From the NCBI GenBank assembly GCA_902608385.1, contig CACLNT010000001.1, positions 1 through 64,000 on the forward strand: 64,000 bases of DNA, in the 5' to 3' direction. Source of the DNA: an uncultured Pelagibacteraceae bacterium. Its GTDB lineage: Bacteria > Pseudomonadota > Alphaproteobacteria > Pelagibacterales > Pelagibacteraceae. This document shows, piece by piece, positions 18,082 through 27,175 of this stretch (position 1 is the first letter of the stretch; each line of letters begins with the position of its first letter). The position numbers were made by a program, and so were the translations under genes. A model generated the notes under the pieces. It was not told the origin of the DNA and made no database searches. It saw only the letters and a program-made list of their open reading frames with translations.

Positions 18082-18906
18082 ATGGCCAAATACCTAGTAG
18101 AAACTTATTATACATGCAGCTTTAAAACTAGTCACTATTTAGATGATATAAATGAAAAAGAACTATCTAATCTAGAAAAAAGAGATGACGGGAGATTTGA
18201 AATATTGGATGTTAAATTAGATAATAGAAAAACAAAAAATTTAGACACGAAAAATAATATTATTGATAATAAAAAAATAGATGTAGTTTCTGAAAAAAAT
18301 GAAGCAAAAATTATTTCTAAAGATGCAAACCAAGGATTTGTAAAAAAACTTAACGAAAGTGTTGGAAGAAGATTCAGCATGCCAGATAGAAGAAAAGGCT
18401 ATATTCAAAAAGCAACTATAGGTGATCACAAAGTATACCTACATACAGGAGAATACGAAGATGGCAAAATAGGAGAAATTTTTATTGATACGAGTAAAGA
18501 AGGTGAACTAGTAAAAGCATTAATGAATAACTTTGCAATAGCTATATCTCTTGGTCTTCAGTATGGAGTGCCTTTAGACGAATTTATAAGCGCTTATGTA
18601 AACACAAAATTTGAACCGTCTGGAAAAGTTTATGGAAATGACAGAATACTGAGCGCTTCATCAATACTTGATTATATTTTTAGAGAATTAGCTATATCTT
18701 ATCAAAATAGAGAAGATTTAGCTCATACGCCTTCAATAGGAAGCTCTGATAAATCTCCTAATAATGATGAGGAAACTTCAGAAGACAAAAAACAGTTTTT
18801 AAAAATTGTTAAAAATATTACAAGCAAAGGTTTTGTTAGAAGTAATTATAAAAAAAACTTGGTTGATTTGTCAGATATTAAAATTGATTTAAAAGGAAAA
18901 AAATAA
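18082..18906 (+). CDS. Orphan protein resembling the C-terminus of class II (B12) ribonucleotide reductase
   Basis: 274 residues. The N-terminal 55 ([21 protein letters not shown] onward) are of a type I cannot assign; a charged linker follows; residues about 120-225 closely resemble the C-terminal region of Nrd[28 protein letters not shown]-like [47 protein letters not shown] and [25 protein letters not shown]. The catalytic barrel, glycyl/thiyl loop and substrate cysteines of ribonucleotide reductase are missing, so it cannot reduce nucleotides alone. It is not in an operon with other nucleotide genes. Possible roles are regulatory or structural. Confidence 0.75.
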   Translation: MAKYLVETYYTCSFKTSHYLDDINEKELSNLEKRDDGRFEILDVKLDNRKTKNLDTKNNIIDNKKIDVVSEKNEAKIISKDANQGFVKKLNESVGRRFSMPDRRKGYIQKATIGDHKVYLHTGEYEDGKIGEIFIDTSKEGELVKALMNNFAIAISLGLQYGVPLDEFISAYVNTKFEPSGKVYGNDRILSASSILDYIFRELAISYQNREDLAHTPSIGSSDKSPNNDEETSEDKKQFLKIVKNITSKGFVRSNYKKNLVDLSDIKIDLKGKK

Positions 18907-18908
18907 AG

Positions 18909-20693
18909 CTACTTTTTATTTTTTAAATTTAAATTCAGCTCCTTAAGCTGTTCCTCTGATACCTTGGAAGGGGCTTCCATCATTAAATCTTGAGCATTCT
19001 GGTTCATTGGAAACATAGTTACTTCTCTAATATTTTTCTCATTAGCTAACAACATAACTATTCTGTCAATACCAGGAGCTATACCACCGTGTGGTGGAGC
19101 TCCATAGCTCAATGCATTTATCATTCCTTTAAATTTTTCATCGACTTGATTTTTGTCATATCCCGCAATCGAAAATAATTTGTACATTAGCTCTGGAATA
19201 TGATTTCTAATCGCTCCAGATGATAGCTCAACGCCATTACAGACAATATCATATTGATAAGCTTTAATGTTTAATGGTTTTTTAAAATCTACATTTTTAA
19301 TATCTCCTTGAGGCATTGAAAATGGGTTATGACTAAATTTAATTTTTTTTGTCACTTCGTCTCTTTCAAACATTGGATAATCAACTATCCAGCAAAAAGC
19401 AAATTTAGTTTCATCAATTAAATTTAAATCCTTTGCTATTTTTTCTCTAGCAAGAGAAGAAATGCTTTGAACTTCTTCAATTTTCCCACATGCAAGAAAT
19501 AGGCTGTCACCAACTTCAGCATTAGTAATTTTCATAATATCTTTAAGTGAATCCTCGGAGAAAAACTTGCCCACAGGTCCTTTTGCTGAAAGATTTTGAT
19601 TTTTCTCTATTGTAAAATAAGCTAGGCCTGAAGCCCCTTGATCTTTGGCCCATTTGTCAACATTATCGAAAAAACTGCGAGGTTTATCTTTAGTTTTTTT
19701 AGTTAAAATTGCTTTTACTCTCGAACCTGATTTTACTAATTTTTTAAAAATATCAAATTTAACATCTTCTCTAGTAAAAATATTTGTTATGTCATTTATT
19801 AATAATGGATTTCTCAAATCTGGTTTATCGGTTCCATATTTAAGCATGACTTCTTCATATGAAATTCTTGGGAATTTTTCATGAAGTAATTTTTTTGACG
19901 AAAAATTTTTAAATAAACTAATCATTAATTTTTCGACAACTTGAAATATATCTTCTTGTTCAACAAATGACATTTCTAAATCTAGCTGGTAAAATTCACC
20001 TGGGCTACGATCAGCTCTTGCGTCTTCATCTCTAAAACAAGGTGCAATTTGAAAATATTTATCAAATCCAGAAACCATAATAAGTTGCTTAAATTGCTGA
20101 GGTGCTTGTGGAAGCGCATAAAACTTTCCTGGATTTAATCTACTGGGAACTAAAAAATCTCTTGCGCCTTCAGGACTCGAGGATGTTAATATTGGAGTTT
20201 GAAATTCTAAAAAACCTAATTCAGACATTTTATTTCTTATAAATGAAATTACTTTAGATCTTAAAATAATATTATCATGAATTTTTTTTCTTCTTAAATC
20301 TAAAAACCTATATTTAAGTCTAATCTCTTCAGCATAATCTTGCTCACTAAAAACAGGCATAGGTAGTTCTTTACAGTAACCAAGTATTTCAAATGAAATT
20401 ATATTTACTTCTATTTCTCCAGTTTTAAGATCATGATTAATTGTTTCTTTATTTCTTTCAACAATCTTTCCATTAATTTTTACAACGCTTTCAAGTTGAG
20501 TTTTCTCTAATTCTTTAAAAAATTTATTGCTTCTATCAATTACACATTGTGTTAAACCGTAATTATCTCTTAAATCAACAAACAGAAGATTTCCATGATC
20601 ACGTTTTTTGTGTATCCAGCCTGATAAAATAACATCTTGGTCTTTATTTTTCTTGCTTAAATCTCCACAATTATGTGTTCTATACTTGTTCAA
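18909..20693 (-). CDS. aspS: Aspartyl-tRNA synthetase
   Basis: 594-residue bacterial-type class IIb AspRS with an N-terminal OB-fold anticodon domain, motif 2 (FRDEDARADRSPGEFYQLDLEMSF), the GAD insertion domain and motif 3 (GIAPGIDRIVMLL). In the anticodon domain, GWIHKKRDHGNLLF has His33 where discriminating enzymes have Leu; in Pseudomonas a His here goes with a non-discriminating enzyme that also charges tRNA-Asn. Convergent with the orphan NrdJ-like gene (2 bp gap) and 1 bp downstream of hdaA. Confidence 0.96.
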   Translation of the reverse strand: MNKYRTHNCGDLSKKNKDQDVILSGWIHKKRDHGNLLFVDLRDNYGLTQCVIDRSNKFFKELEKTQLESVVKINGKIVERNKETINHDLKTGEIEVNIISFEILGYCKELPMPVFSEQDYAEEIRLKYRFLDLRRKKIHDNIILRSKVISFIRNKMSELGFLEFQTPILTSSSPEGARDFLVPSRLNPGKFYALPQAPQQFKQLIMVSGFDKYFQIAPCFRDEDARADRSPGEFYQLDLEMSFVEQEDIFQVVEKLMISLFKNFSSKKLLHEKFPRISYEEVMLKYGTDKPDLRNPLLINDITNIFTREDVKFDIFKKLVKSGSRVKAILTKKTKDKPRSFFDNVDKWAKDQGASGLAYFTIEKNQNLSAKGPVGKFFSEDSLKDIMKITNAEVGDSLFLACGKIEEVQSISSLAREKIAKDLNLIDETKFAFCWIVDYPMFERDEVTKKIKFSHNPFSMPQGDIKNVDFKKPLNIKAYQYDIVCNGVELSSGAIRNHIPELMYKLFSIAGYDKNQVDEKFKGMINALSYGAPPHGGIAPGIDRIVMLLANEKNIREVTMFPMNQNAQDLMMEAPSKVSEEQLKELNLNLKNKK

Positions 20694-20694
20694 T

Positions 20695-21369
20695 TTATAC
20701 CTTTAATACTTCTTTAATAATTTTAAAATCAATTGGTTTTTTTTTTTTTAAACTTATCTGATCAATTTTATATATGAATTCGAATATTTTGTCATATGAT
20801 CTGTCTACTCTTTTAATGATAAAATTAATCAATTTTTTATCTATTACAATTTGACGGTCTGAAAAATTTTTCAAAATAAGAGCAAACATTAAATCATCAT
20901 CTGGTTTATCAATTTTGGCAACTAAACAATTTTTAGTTCTTGATTTTAAATCATTTAATTTAAAGTTCATTTCATTAATAGGATTTAAAGAATTTATAAT
21001 CAAATACTTGTTATCTTGATCTATAACATTAAATAAAGAGTAAATTAAATTTTCATCAATATTTTTATCAAAATTATCTAATATGATATTTTCATAAATC
21101 TTTATTTCATTTAAATTTTTATTTTCAAATAAATTAGCTTCAATTTTAATACCTTTAAATTTTTTTATAAAAATATTTGTCAAATGTGTTTTGCCTGAAT
21201 ATTTTTCTCCACATATGTTTAAAAAGTTTTTCTCCCATTTTGGCCAAGTACTAATCAGATTAAAAGCATAATAATTACTGCTACTCACGTAAAAATCTTC
21301 ATCTTTAAAATTTTGTTTATATTCAAAATTTAACAAAAGTTGATTTAAATCTCTCACTGTGCTTCCCAA
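20695..21369 (-). CDS. hdaA: DnaA-related regulator HdaA (Hda)
   Basis: 224-residue DnaA-like AAA+ protein without the DNA-binding domain IV. It has a degenerate Walker A (CGEKYSGKTHL), an ILDNFD Walker B-like strand and a C-terminal helical lid (VDRSYDKIFEFIYKID). Hda with the sliding clamp promotes hydrolysis of DnaA-ATP and so prevents over-initiation. The start overlaps the upstream DUF2066 gene by 16 bp; a GTG four codons in is an alternative. Placement next to purM/DUF2066 recurs in alphaproteobacteria. Confidence 0.82.
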   Translation of the reverse strand: MGSTVRDLNQLLLNFEYKQNFKDEDFYVSSSNYYAFNLISTWPKWEKNFLNICGEKYSGKTHLTNIFIKKFKGIKIEANLFENKNLNEIKIYENIILDNFDKNIDENLIYSLFNVIDQDNKYLIINSLNPINEMNFKLNDLKSRTKNCLVAKIDKPDDDLMFALILKNFSDRQIVIDKKLINFIIKRVDRSYDKIFEFIYKIDQISLKKKKPIDFKIIKEVLKV

Positions 21370-22433
21370 ATCTGATTTTGAGTATTAATTTCAACTCCTT
21401 TATTTTTAATTTCACTAATAAATCTATTAGGTGATCCATTGTAAATGATCTTAAAATAAATATTTTTATTATTTAATCTTAGAATTTCAAAATTTGAAAC
21501 TAAATCTAATTCATCCAAAGCATATTCCAAAATTCTAATTTTTTTATGCTTGGTTGCATTGATAGAAATTGTCAATGGAAGTTTAATTGATGTATTTATT
21601 TGATTTATACTTTTCCAATAATTTTCATATGTATTTTTTAAGCTAACTAGTATCAAATTAAGATCTTTTTCTTTAAATAAATCTATTGTTTCAAATTTTT
21701 TATTGTCAACTTTAAGGGATTTATTCAATTGAATTTTCGATAATACTGCTATCTTGTCATTATTTTTGTATATTATTGTTATTATAAAATCATTTAAATC
21801 ATATTTCCTTATTACTTTTTTAAAATCATAATCTTCAATTGATTGACTATTTTGTGAAAGAAGACCAACGTCTTCTAAATCTTCACTTGGTAGTATGTAA
21901 TTTAATAAATAATGTCTTTCATGGTTGTTATTCCATTTATCATAAAAAACATTGCTATCAAATAATGAAATTTTATTTAGCTGTAAATCAACCATAACTG
22001 GAATTAACAATAAATTTTTTTTTTTAGGAATTGATGGAAAAATATTTTCTCGTTCAAAAAATTTTAAAGTATTTTTCTTATTAAAATTAACATCAAACAT
22101 TGCATGATATTCATTATTTACAAATCGTTCATCGCTCATTGTAAAAGAATCGATAAGACCTTTAATTGTTGAAAGGGATGTATTTTCAATTTTTTTTTTA
22201 TCACCTGAAGTTGTAATCATAGAAACTAACTCAAGGAATGCCACTTTGAAACCTTTGTCTATAACTTTTTCTTTATTAAAGTTAAGTTCAAAAGGTTCTG
22301 AAATCTCAAGATTGGTTATTTTAAAAGAATTTGCACTTAAAGAAGTCGGAAAAATAACATTTATAAATAGAACGGAGTAAAAAAAAATTATATATAGTTT
22401 ATTCAAGTTTTTAATTTTTTTTTTAAGTTGCAT
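21354..22433 (-). CDS. DUF2066-family exported protein
   Basis: 359 residues with a signal peptide (about 10-34, ending TSLSANS). The body has the DUF2066 layout: early ELNFNKEKVIDKGFKVAFLEL, then SDERFVNNEYHAMFDVNFNKKNTLKFF and a LLLIPVMVD strand. The function is unknown. It sits between hdaA and the divergent purM gene; the two start codons are only 11 bp apart. A TTG a few codons in, just before the signal peptide core, is a possible alternative start that would leave more promoter space. Confidence 0.7.
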   Translation of the reverse strand: MQLKKKIKNLNKLYIIFFYSVLFINVIFPTSLSANSFKITNLEISEPFELNFNKEKVIDKGFKVAFLELVSMITTSGDKKKIENTSLSTIKGLIDSFTMSDERFVNNEYHAMFDVNFNKKNTLKFFERENIFPSIPKKKNLLLIPVMVDLQLNKISLFDSNVFYDKWNNNHERHYLLNYILPSEDLEDVGLLSQNSQSIEDYDFKKVIRKYDLNDFIITIIYKNNDKIAVLSKIQLNKSLKVDNKKFETIDLFKEKDLNLILVSLKNTYENYWKSINQINTSIKLPLTISINATKHKKIRILEYALDELDLVSNFEILRLNNKNIYFKIIYNGSPNRFISEIKNKGVEINTQNQIWEAQ

Positions 22434-22444
22434 ATTTTATACTA

Positions 22445-23473
22445 ATGAAAAAACATAAATTTACATATGAAAAAAGTGGCGTAAATATAAATGCTGCTGA
22501 TAATTTTGTTAAATTTATATCCAATATTTCATCAAAGAATAAAGGCAATAAAAAGTTTAAAAATATTGGTGGTTTTGGCTCAATTTCAGATATACCAAAA
22601 AATTTTAAAAAGCCAAAAATCGTCGCCAGTACAGATGGTGTGGGTACAAAAATTGAAATAGCTAATAAATTAAATAAATATGATACCATTGGTATTGATC
22701 TAGTGGCAATGTGTGTGAATGATCTTATTGTCCAAGGTGCAAAACCATTATTATTTTTAGATTATATTTCAATAAATAAAATAGATTTGAAAAAACTTAA
22801 ATCTATTATCAAAGGGATTGTCAAAGGTTGCAAAATATCGGGTTGTGAATTAGTTGGAGGTGAAACCGCTGAAATGCCAGGAACTTATGAAAAAGGCAAA
22901 TTTGATATAGCTGGATTTTCTGTAGGTGTAGTAGATGAAAAAAAAATTTTAAATAAAAAAAAAATTGTAAAAAATAATTTAATTTTAGCAATTCCATCTA
23001 GTGGCGTTCATTCAAATGGATATTCCTTAATTAGAGATATACTTAATAAAAAAAAAATTAATTTAAAAAAAAAAAAATTTCTTAAAAAAGAACTTTTAAA
23101 ACCAACTAAAATTTATGTTAAAGAAGTTTTGAGTTTAATCAAAAAAAATCTTATAAACGGTTGTGCCAATATTACTGGGGGTGGAATTAGTGATAATATT
23201 AAAAGAATTATTCCTGACAGATTAACAGCTAATATTAATTTAAATAAAATAAAAATTAAAAAAATATTTAGTTGGCTTAAAAAAAATAATATTGCAGATA
23301 AAGAAATGTTAAGAACGTTTAATTGTGGTGTCGGATTTTGTCTTATAATTGATCCCAAAAATTTAGATAAAGTTAAAAAATTTTTCACTGGTGAATACAA
23401 GCCATATGTTATAGGTAAAATTATTTCAGGTAAAAGCAAAATTAAACTGAATGAAAAAATTAATTGGTCTTAA
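22445..23473 (+). CDS. purM: Phosphoribosylformylglycinamidine cyclo-ligase (AIR synthetase)
   Basis: 342 residues, step 5 of purine synthesis: FGAM plus ATP to AIR. Typical segments are YEKSGVNINAAD, GGFGSISDIP, the ATP/phosphate block STDGVGTKIEIA, DLVAMCVNDLIVQGAKPLLFLDY and GCELVGGETAEMPG. The unusually high lysine content reflects the AT-rich codon pool. It overlaps purN by 23 bp. No Shine-Dalgarno is visible in the 11 bp separating it from the divergent DUF2066 start. Confidence 0.97.
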   Translation: MKKHKFTYEKSGVNINAADNFVKFISNISSKNKGNKKFKNIGGFGSISDIPKNFKKPKIVASTDGVGTKIEIANKLNKYDTIGIDLVAMCVNDLIVQGAKPLLFLDYISINKIDLKKLKSIIKGIVKGCKISGCELVGGETAEMPGTYEKGKFDIAGFSVGVVDEKKILNKKKIVKNNLILAIPSSGVHSNGYSLIRDILNKKKINLKKKKFLKKELLKPTKIYVKEVLSLIKKNLINGCANITGGGISDNIKRIIPDRLTANINLNKIKIKKIFSWLKKNNIADKEMLRTFNCGVGFCLIIDPKNLDKVKKFFTGEYKPYVIGKIISGKSKIKLNEKINWS

Positions 23474-24029
23474 AAAGACTAAAACTGCTGTTTTTATTTC
23501 TGGTAAAGGAAGTAATTTAGAAAATCTAATAAAATTTTCTAAAAAAAAAATTTCTCCAATTTCAATAAACTTAATTATTTCAAATACAAGTTATGCCAAA
23601 GGTTTAAGGTATTCTAAAAAATATAATATCCAAAAGAAAGTAATTTTGTTTAAAAATAAAAAACTAGCTGAAAAAAAAATTTTTAAAATTTTACTAAAAA
23701 AAAATATAAATTTAATTTGCCTGGCTGGATTTATGAAAATTTTATCAAGAAATTTTATCAAGAAATTTAAAGGAAAAATTATTAATATCCATCCTTCCCT
23801 ATTGCCAAAATATAAAGGATTAAATACGCATAAAAAAGCTATTGAAAATAATGATAAATTTGCCGGCTGCTCAGTACATTTTGTAACTGCAAAAATTGAT
23901 TCAGGTAAAATAATTATGCAAAAAAAAGTTAAAATAAAAAAAAATGATACAGTTGAATCACTTTCAAAAAAAGTTCTAAAAAAAGAACATTTACTTTATT
24001 CAGCTGCTATAAAAAAAATTTACAATTAA
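23451..24029 (+). CDS. purN: Phosphoribosylglycinamide formyltransferase
   Basis: 192-residue folate-dependent GAR transformylase, step 3 of purine synthesis. Landmarks are AVFISGKGSNLENLI, the catalytic Asn/His block KGKIINIHPSLLPKYKGLNTHKKAI and the Asp region HFVTAKIDSGKIIMQK. It is encoded in an overlapping pair with purM, an order shared by many proteobacteria. Its 3' end overlaps the convergent ndk by 4 bp. Confidence 0.95.
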   Translation: MKKLIGLKKTKTAVFISGKGSNLENLIKFSKKKISPISINLIISNTSYAKGLRYSKKYNIQKKVILFKNKKLAEKKIFKILLKKNINLICLAGFMKILSRNFIKKFKGKIINIHPSLLPKYKGLNTHKKAIENNDKFAGCSVHFVTAKIDSGKIIMQKKVKIKKNDTVESLSKKVLKKEHLLYSAAIKKIYN

Positions 24030-24436
24030 TCTTTAAAGAAAAAATCAATTTCTATTTTTGCATTTTCTACGCTATCAGAACCGTGTACAGAATTCTTATC
24101 TATAGAAATTCCATATTTTTTTCTTATTGTTCCTTCTTCAGCATCTTTTGGGTTGGTTGCTCCCATTAAATGTCTATTTCGTAATACAGCACTTTCATGC
24201 TCAAGTATCATAACTACAATTGGTCCAGATGATAAATATGCACATAAATCATTATAAAATGGCTTTGTTTCATGAACCTTATAGAATTGTTCTGCTTCTG
24301 TTTTTGTTATATGTATTTTTTTTTCTTTATGAATATTAAATCCTGTATTCTTAAACATTTCTTTAATTACATTTTCTAATTTTCTTTCGACTGCATCTGG
24401 TTTAATAATTGATAATGTCTGTTCAATATTACTCAT
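24026..24436 (-). CDS. ndk: Nucleoside diphosphate kinase
   Basis: 136 residues, normal length. It transfers the terminal phosphate between NTPs and NDPs through a phosphohistidine, His118 in NSVHGSDS. QTLSIIKPDAVERKL, RNRHLMGATNPKDAEEGTIRKKYG are diagnostic. Its start overlaps the pepA stop by 8 bp, so it is probably co-transcribed with pepA; ndk next to pepA is seen in other proteobacteria. Confidence 0.97.
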   Translation of the reverse strand: MSNIEQTLSIIKPDAVERKLENVIKEMFKNTGFNIHKEKKIHITKTEAEQFYKVHETKPFYNDLCAYLSSGPIVVMILEHESAVLRNRHLMGATNPKDAEEGTIRKKYGISIDKNSVHGSDSVENAKIEIDFFFKD

Positions 24437-25880
24437 AGTTATCCTCTACAAATTTATTTAATAATCTTACACCATACCCTGTGGCACCACTTGGGTTTAA
24501 AGCCCCTCCATATTTAGAAAAAGCCATTCCAGCTATATCAAGGTGAGCCCAAGGTGTTTTATTAATTATAAATCTTTGTAAAAATTGTGCTGCTGTTGTT
24601 GAACCAGCACCTCCTACATAATTTATATTTTGCATATCTGCAGTTTTTGAGTCCATAAGCTTGTCATAGTTTTTATGTAAAGGTAATCTCCATACTTTTT
24701 CATCAACCTTTGCTCCAGCATCAAAAATCTGTTTTGACAGTTTGTCGTCATTTGAAAAAAGTCCTGCATATTCAGATCCTAAACTAACAATTATAGCTCC
24801 TGTTAATGTAGCTAGATCTATCATTAGTCGAGGTTTGAATTTTTTTTCTGTAAAAGTTAAAGCATCTGCTAAAACTAATCTTCCTTCTGCATCAGTATTT
24901 AAAACTTCTATAGTTTTACCGCTGTATGATTTAACTATATCACCTGGTCTTTGCGCATTTCCGCCTGGCATATTTTCAACAAGCCCCACAACTCCAACGG
25001 CATTTATTTTTGCTTTTCTTGCTGCAAAATTTTTCATCAAACCAACTACTACAGCTGATCCTGCCATATCATATGTCATGTCTTCCATAAATTTTGCAGG
25101 CTTTAAAGATATACCTCCTGTATCAAAACAAACTCCTTTGCCAACAAAACCTAAAGGTTTTGATTTTGATTTAGATCCTTTCCATTCAATAGTTACAAGA
25201 TAAGTTCCTCTTATGCTTCCCTGACCTACTCCTAATAATGCATTTAAACCTAATTTTTTTAATTTTTTCTTATCATAAACTGTAACTTTTAATCCATATT
25301 TTTTTAATTTAACTAATCTTTTCGCATATTCATCTGGATGTAAAATATTTCCAGGTTCTGATACTAGATCTCTTGTAAAAAATGTTCCTTCTTCTAATGC
25401 TTTAAATTTTAACTCATTTTTAATTGTTAAATTATTTTTTTTACCAGTTACATTTATAAGAATTATTTTTTTTTCTTTCTTTGTTTTATAAATATTAAAC
25501 TCATAAGATTTCAATTTTAAACCATGTAAAAAATGACCAATAAAATTTTTTTCAGATCTAGAATTTAAAGTATTAGAAATTATTGATAATTTGTTTATAT
25601 TTCTACTCTTAATATAATTATAAAAATCAGCTCCAAGATTTTCTATATCAGAACTTTCTAGTTTCTTTTTAACAGATACTAAAATTAATCTTTTTTTGGA
25701 GTTTAAATCCAAACTTAAAATTTTCTTCTCTAAATCGTTATTTTTTAATATTTCTTTAATGTAAGAAAGGTCAGCACTTGAAACATGTTTTTTTATGGAG
25801 TTTATATTGTAGCTTTCTTCAACAAATAAAACTTGATTATTTGAATTATCATTATTTTTGTAGAAAATTTGAACTATCAT
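24429..25880 (-). CDS. pepA: Leucyl aminopeptidase (M17 family)
   Basis: 483-residue dinuclear-metal aminopeptidase. The M17 signature NTDAEGRLVLADAL is present, as are FVGKGVCFDTGGISLKPA (metal ligands), DMAGSAVV and LATLTGAI. It removes N-terminal residues from peptides in the cytosol; some PepA proteins also bind DNA. It is divergent from lptF with about 165 bp between starts. The N-terminal domain is less conserved, as usual for the family. Confidence 0.95.
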   Translation of the reverse strand: MIVQIFYKNNDNSNNQVLFVEESYNINSIKKHVSSADLSYIKEILKNNDLEKKILSLDLNSKKRLILVSVKKKLESSDIENLGADFYNYIKSRNINKLSIISNTLNSRSEKNFIGHFLHGLKLKSYEFNIYKTKKEKKIILINVTGKKNNLTIKNELKFKALEEGTFFTRDLVSEPGNILHPDEYAKRLVKLKKYGLKVTVYDKKKLKKLGLNALLGVGQGSIRGTYLVTIEWKGSKSKSKPLGFVGKGVCFDTGGISLKPAKFMEDMTYDMAGSAVVVGLMKNFAARKAKINAVGVVGLVENMPGGNAQRPGDIVKSYSGKTIEVLNTDAEGRLVLADALTFTEKKFKPRLMIDLATLTGAIIVSLGSEYAGLFSNDDKLSKQIFDAGAKVDEKVWRLPLHKNYDKLMDSKTADMQNINYVGGAGSTTAAQFLQRFIINKTPWAHLDIAGMAFSKYGGALNPSGATGYGVRLLNKFVEDNYE

Positions 25881-26047
25881 AAATTTTTAAATATAAACTT
25901 TGATTGAATAAGGAAAGATAATCCTGGTTTTATATAAGTAAAATGACATAATTTGTATAATGTTCTTGTTTTGTTCTTAAAAATATACTCTATAATTATA
26001 TATCCTTTAAGTTGCATGGTATATATGTAAAAAAACATCAAATTTCA

Positions 26048-27175
26048 ATGGAAAAAATTATTTTTAAAAGTTTTTTAAGAGAAATATCGTTTTTTTTTAT
26101 ACTCTCGAGTATATCAATTGCACTAATTATTTGGATCATACAAGCAGTAAATTACTTAGATTTTGTTTCAGAGGATGGTCATAATTTTAAAGTTTATTTT
26201 CTCTATACAATTTTAGTTTTACCAAAAATTTTTAGTAGAGTTTTGCCATTTATGTTTTTCATATCTGTATTTTATATTCTAATAAAATATGAAGAAAAAA
26301 ATCAGTTATTAATTTTTTGGTCAAATGGAATTGATAAAAAAAAATTTTTAAATATTCTTATTAAATATTCTTTACTTTTTTTTTTAATACAAATCTTTTT
26401 AACAGCAGTAGTGGTGCCTGAAACTCAAAACAAAGCTAGATCTTATATTAGATCCTCAAATATTGATTTTTTTCCTTCGTTAATTAAAGAAAAAAAATTC
26501 ATTGATACTGTTGAAGATTTAACAATTTTTACAAATTCAAAAGATGCTGATGGAACTCTAAGAAACATAATATTGAAAGATAACTTAAAGAATGCAAGCT
26601 CACAAATAATTGTAGCAAAAAAAGGAAAGATTATTCAGTCCAATAATAATAAATTTTTAGTTTTGAACAATGGAAAAATAATCAATATAAGCGCCAAAGG
26701 GCGTACAACAATATTTGATTTTAAAAAAACAGAATTTGATTTAAATAAATTTTCTACTAAAAGTACTACATTTCCAAAAATTCAAGAGCAATCAACTCTT
26801 AAATTATTTAATTGTGCCCGATCTTTATTAAATGAAAATATTAAATTTTTATATTCTGAAAATATGATTTGTAAAAAAGATTATTTAAAAAATATAAAGC
26901 AAGAACTTTTAAAAAGAATTTACTTACCTTTCTATTTACCTTTATTGGCTTTAATTGCATGTTTTTTAATATTAAAATCAAAAAATAATCATGAATATTC
27001 AAACTTTAAATTTCAATTATTTATAATTGGAATTATATTTTTAATCATATCAGAAGTTTCTATACGTTATGCTGGACTTAGTGATAAAAATAATCTGATT
27101 TTTATTATAACGCCAATTATTTTATTTATTTCAATGCGTATAATTTTTAACAATAAACTAAGGTTTGAAAAATAA
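26048..27175 (+). CDS. lptF: LPS export ABC transporter permease LptF
   Basis: 375 residues from ATG 26048 (MEKIIFKSFLREISFFF); an upstream in-frame ATG at 26012 would add 12 residues. It has transmembrane segments near residues 8-30, 45-70 and 95-120, a central periplasmic beta-jellyroll and three C-terminal helices. With LptG and LptB it pulls lipopolysaccharide from the inner membrane into the Lpt bridge. It heads a six-gene overlapping envelope and translation operon; lptG starts at the next base after its stop. Confidence 0.88.
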   Translation: MEKIIFKSFLREISFFFILSSISIALIIWIIQAVNYLDFVSEDGHNFKVYFLYTILVLPKIFSRVLPFMFFISVFYILIKYEEKNQLLIFWSNGIDKKKFLNILIKYSLLFFLIQIFLTAVVVPETQNKARSYIRSSNIDFFPSLIKEKKFIDTVEDLTIFTNSKDADGTLRNIILKDNLKNASSQIIVAKKGKIIQSNNNKFLVLNNGKIINISAKGRTTIFDFKKTEFDLNKFSTKSTTFPKIQEQSTLKLFNCARSLLNENIKFLYSENMICKKDYLKNIKQELLKRIYLPFYLPLLALIACFLILKSKNNHEYSNFKFQLFIIGIIFLIISEVSIRYAGLSDKNNLIFIITPIILFISMRIIFNNKLRFEK

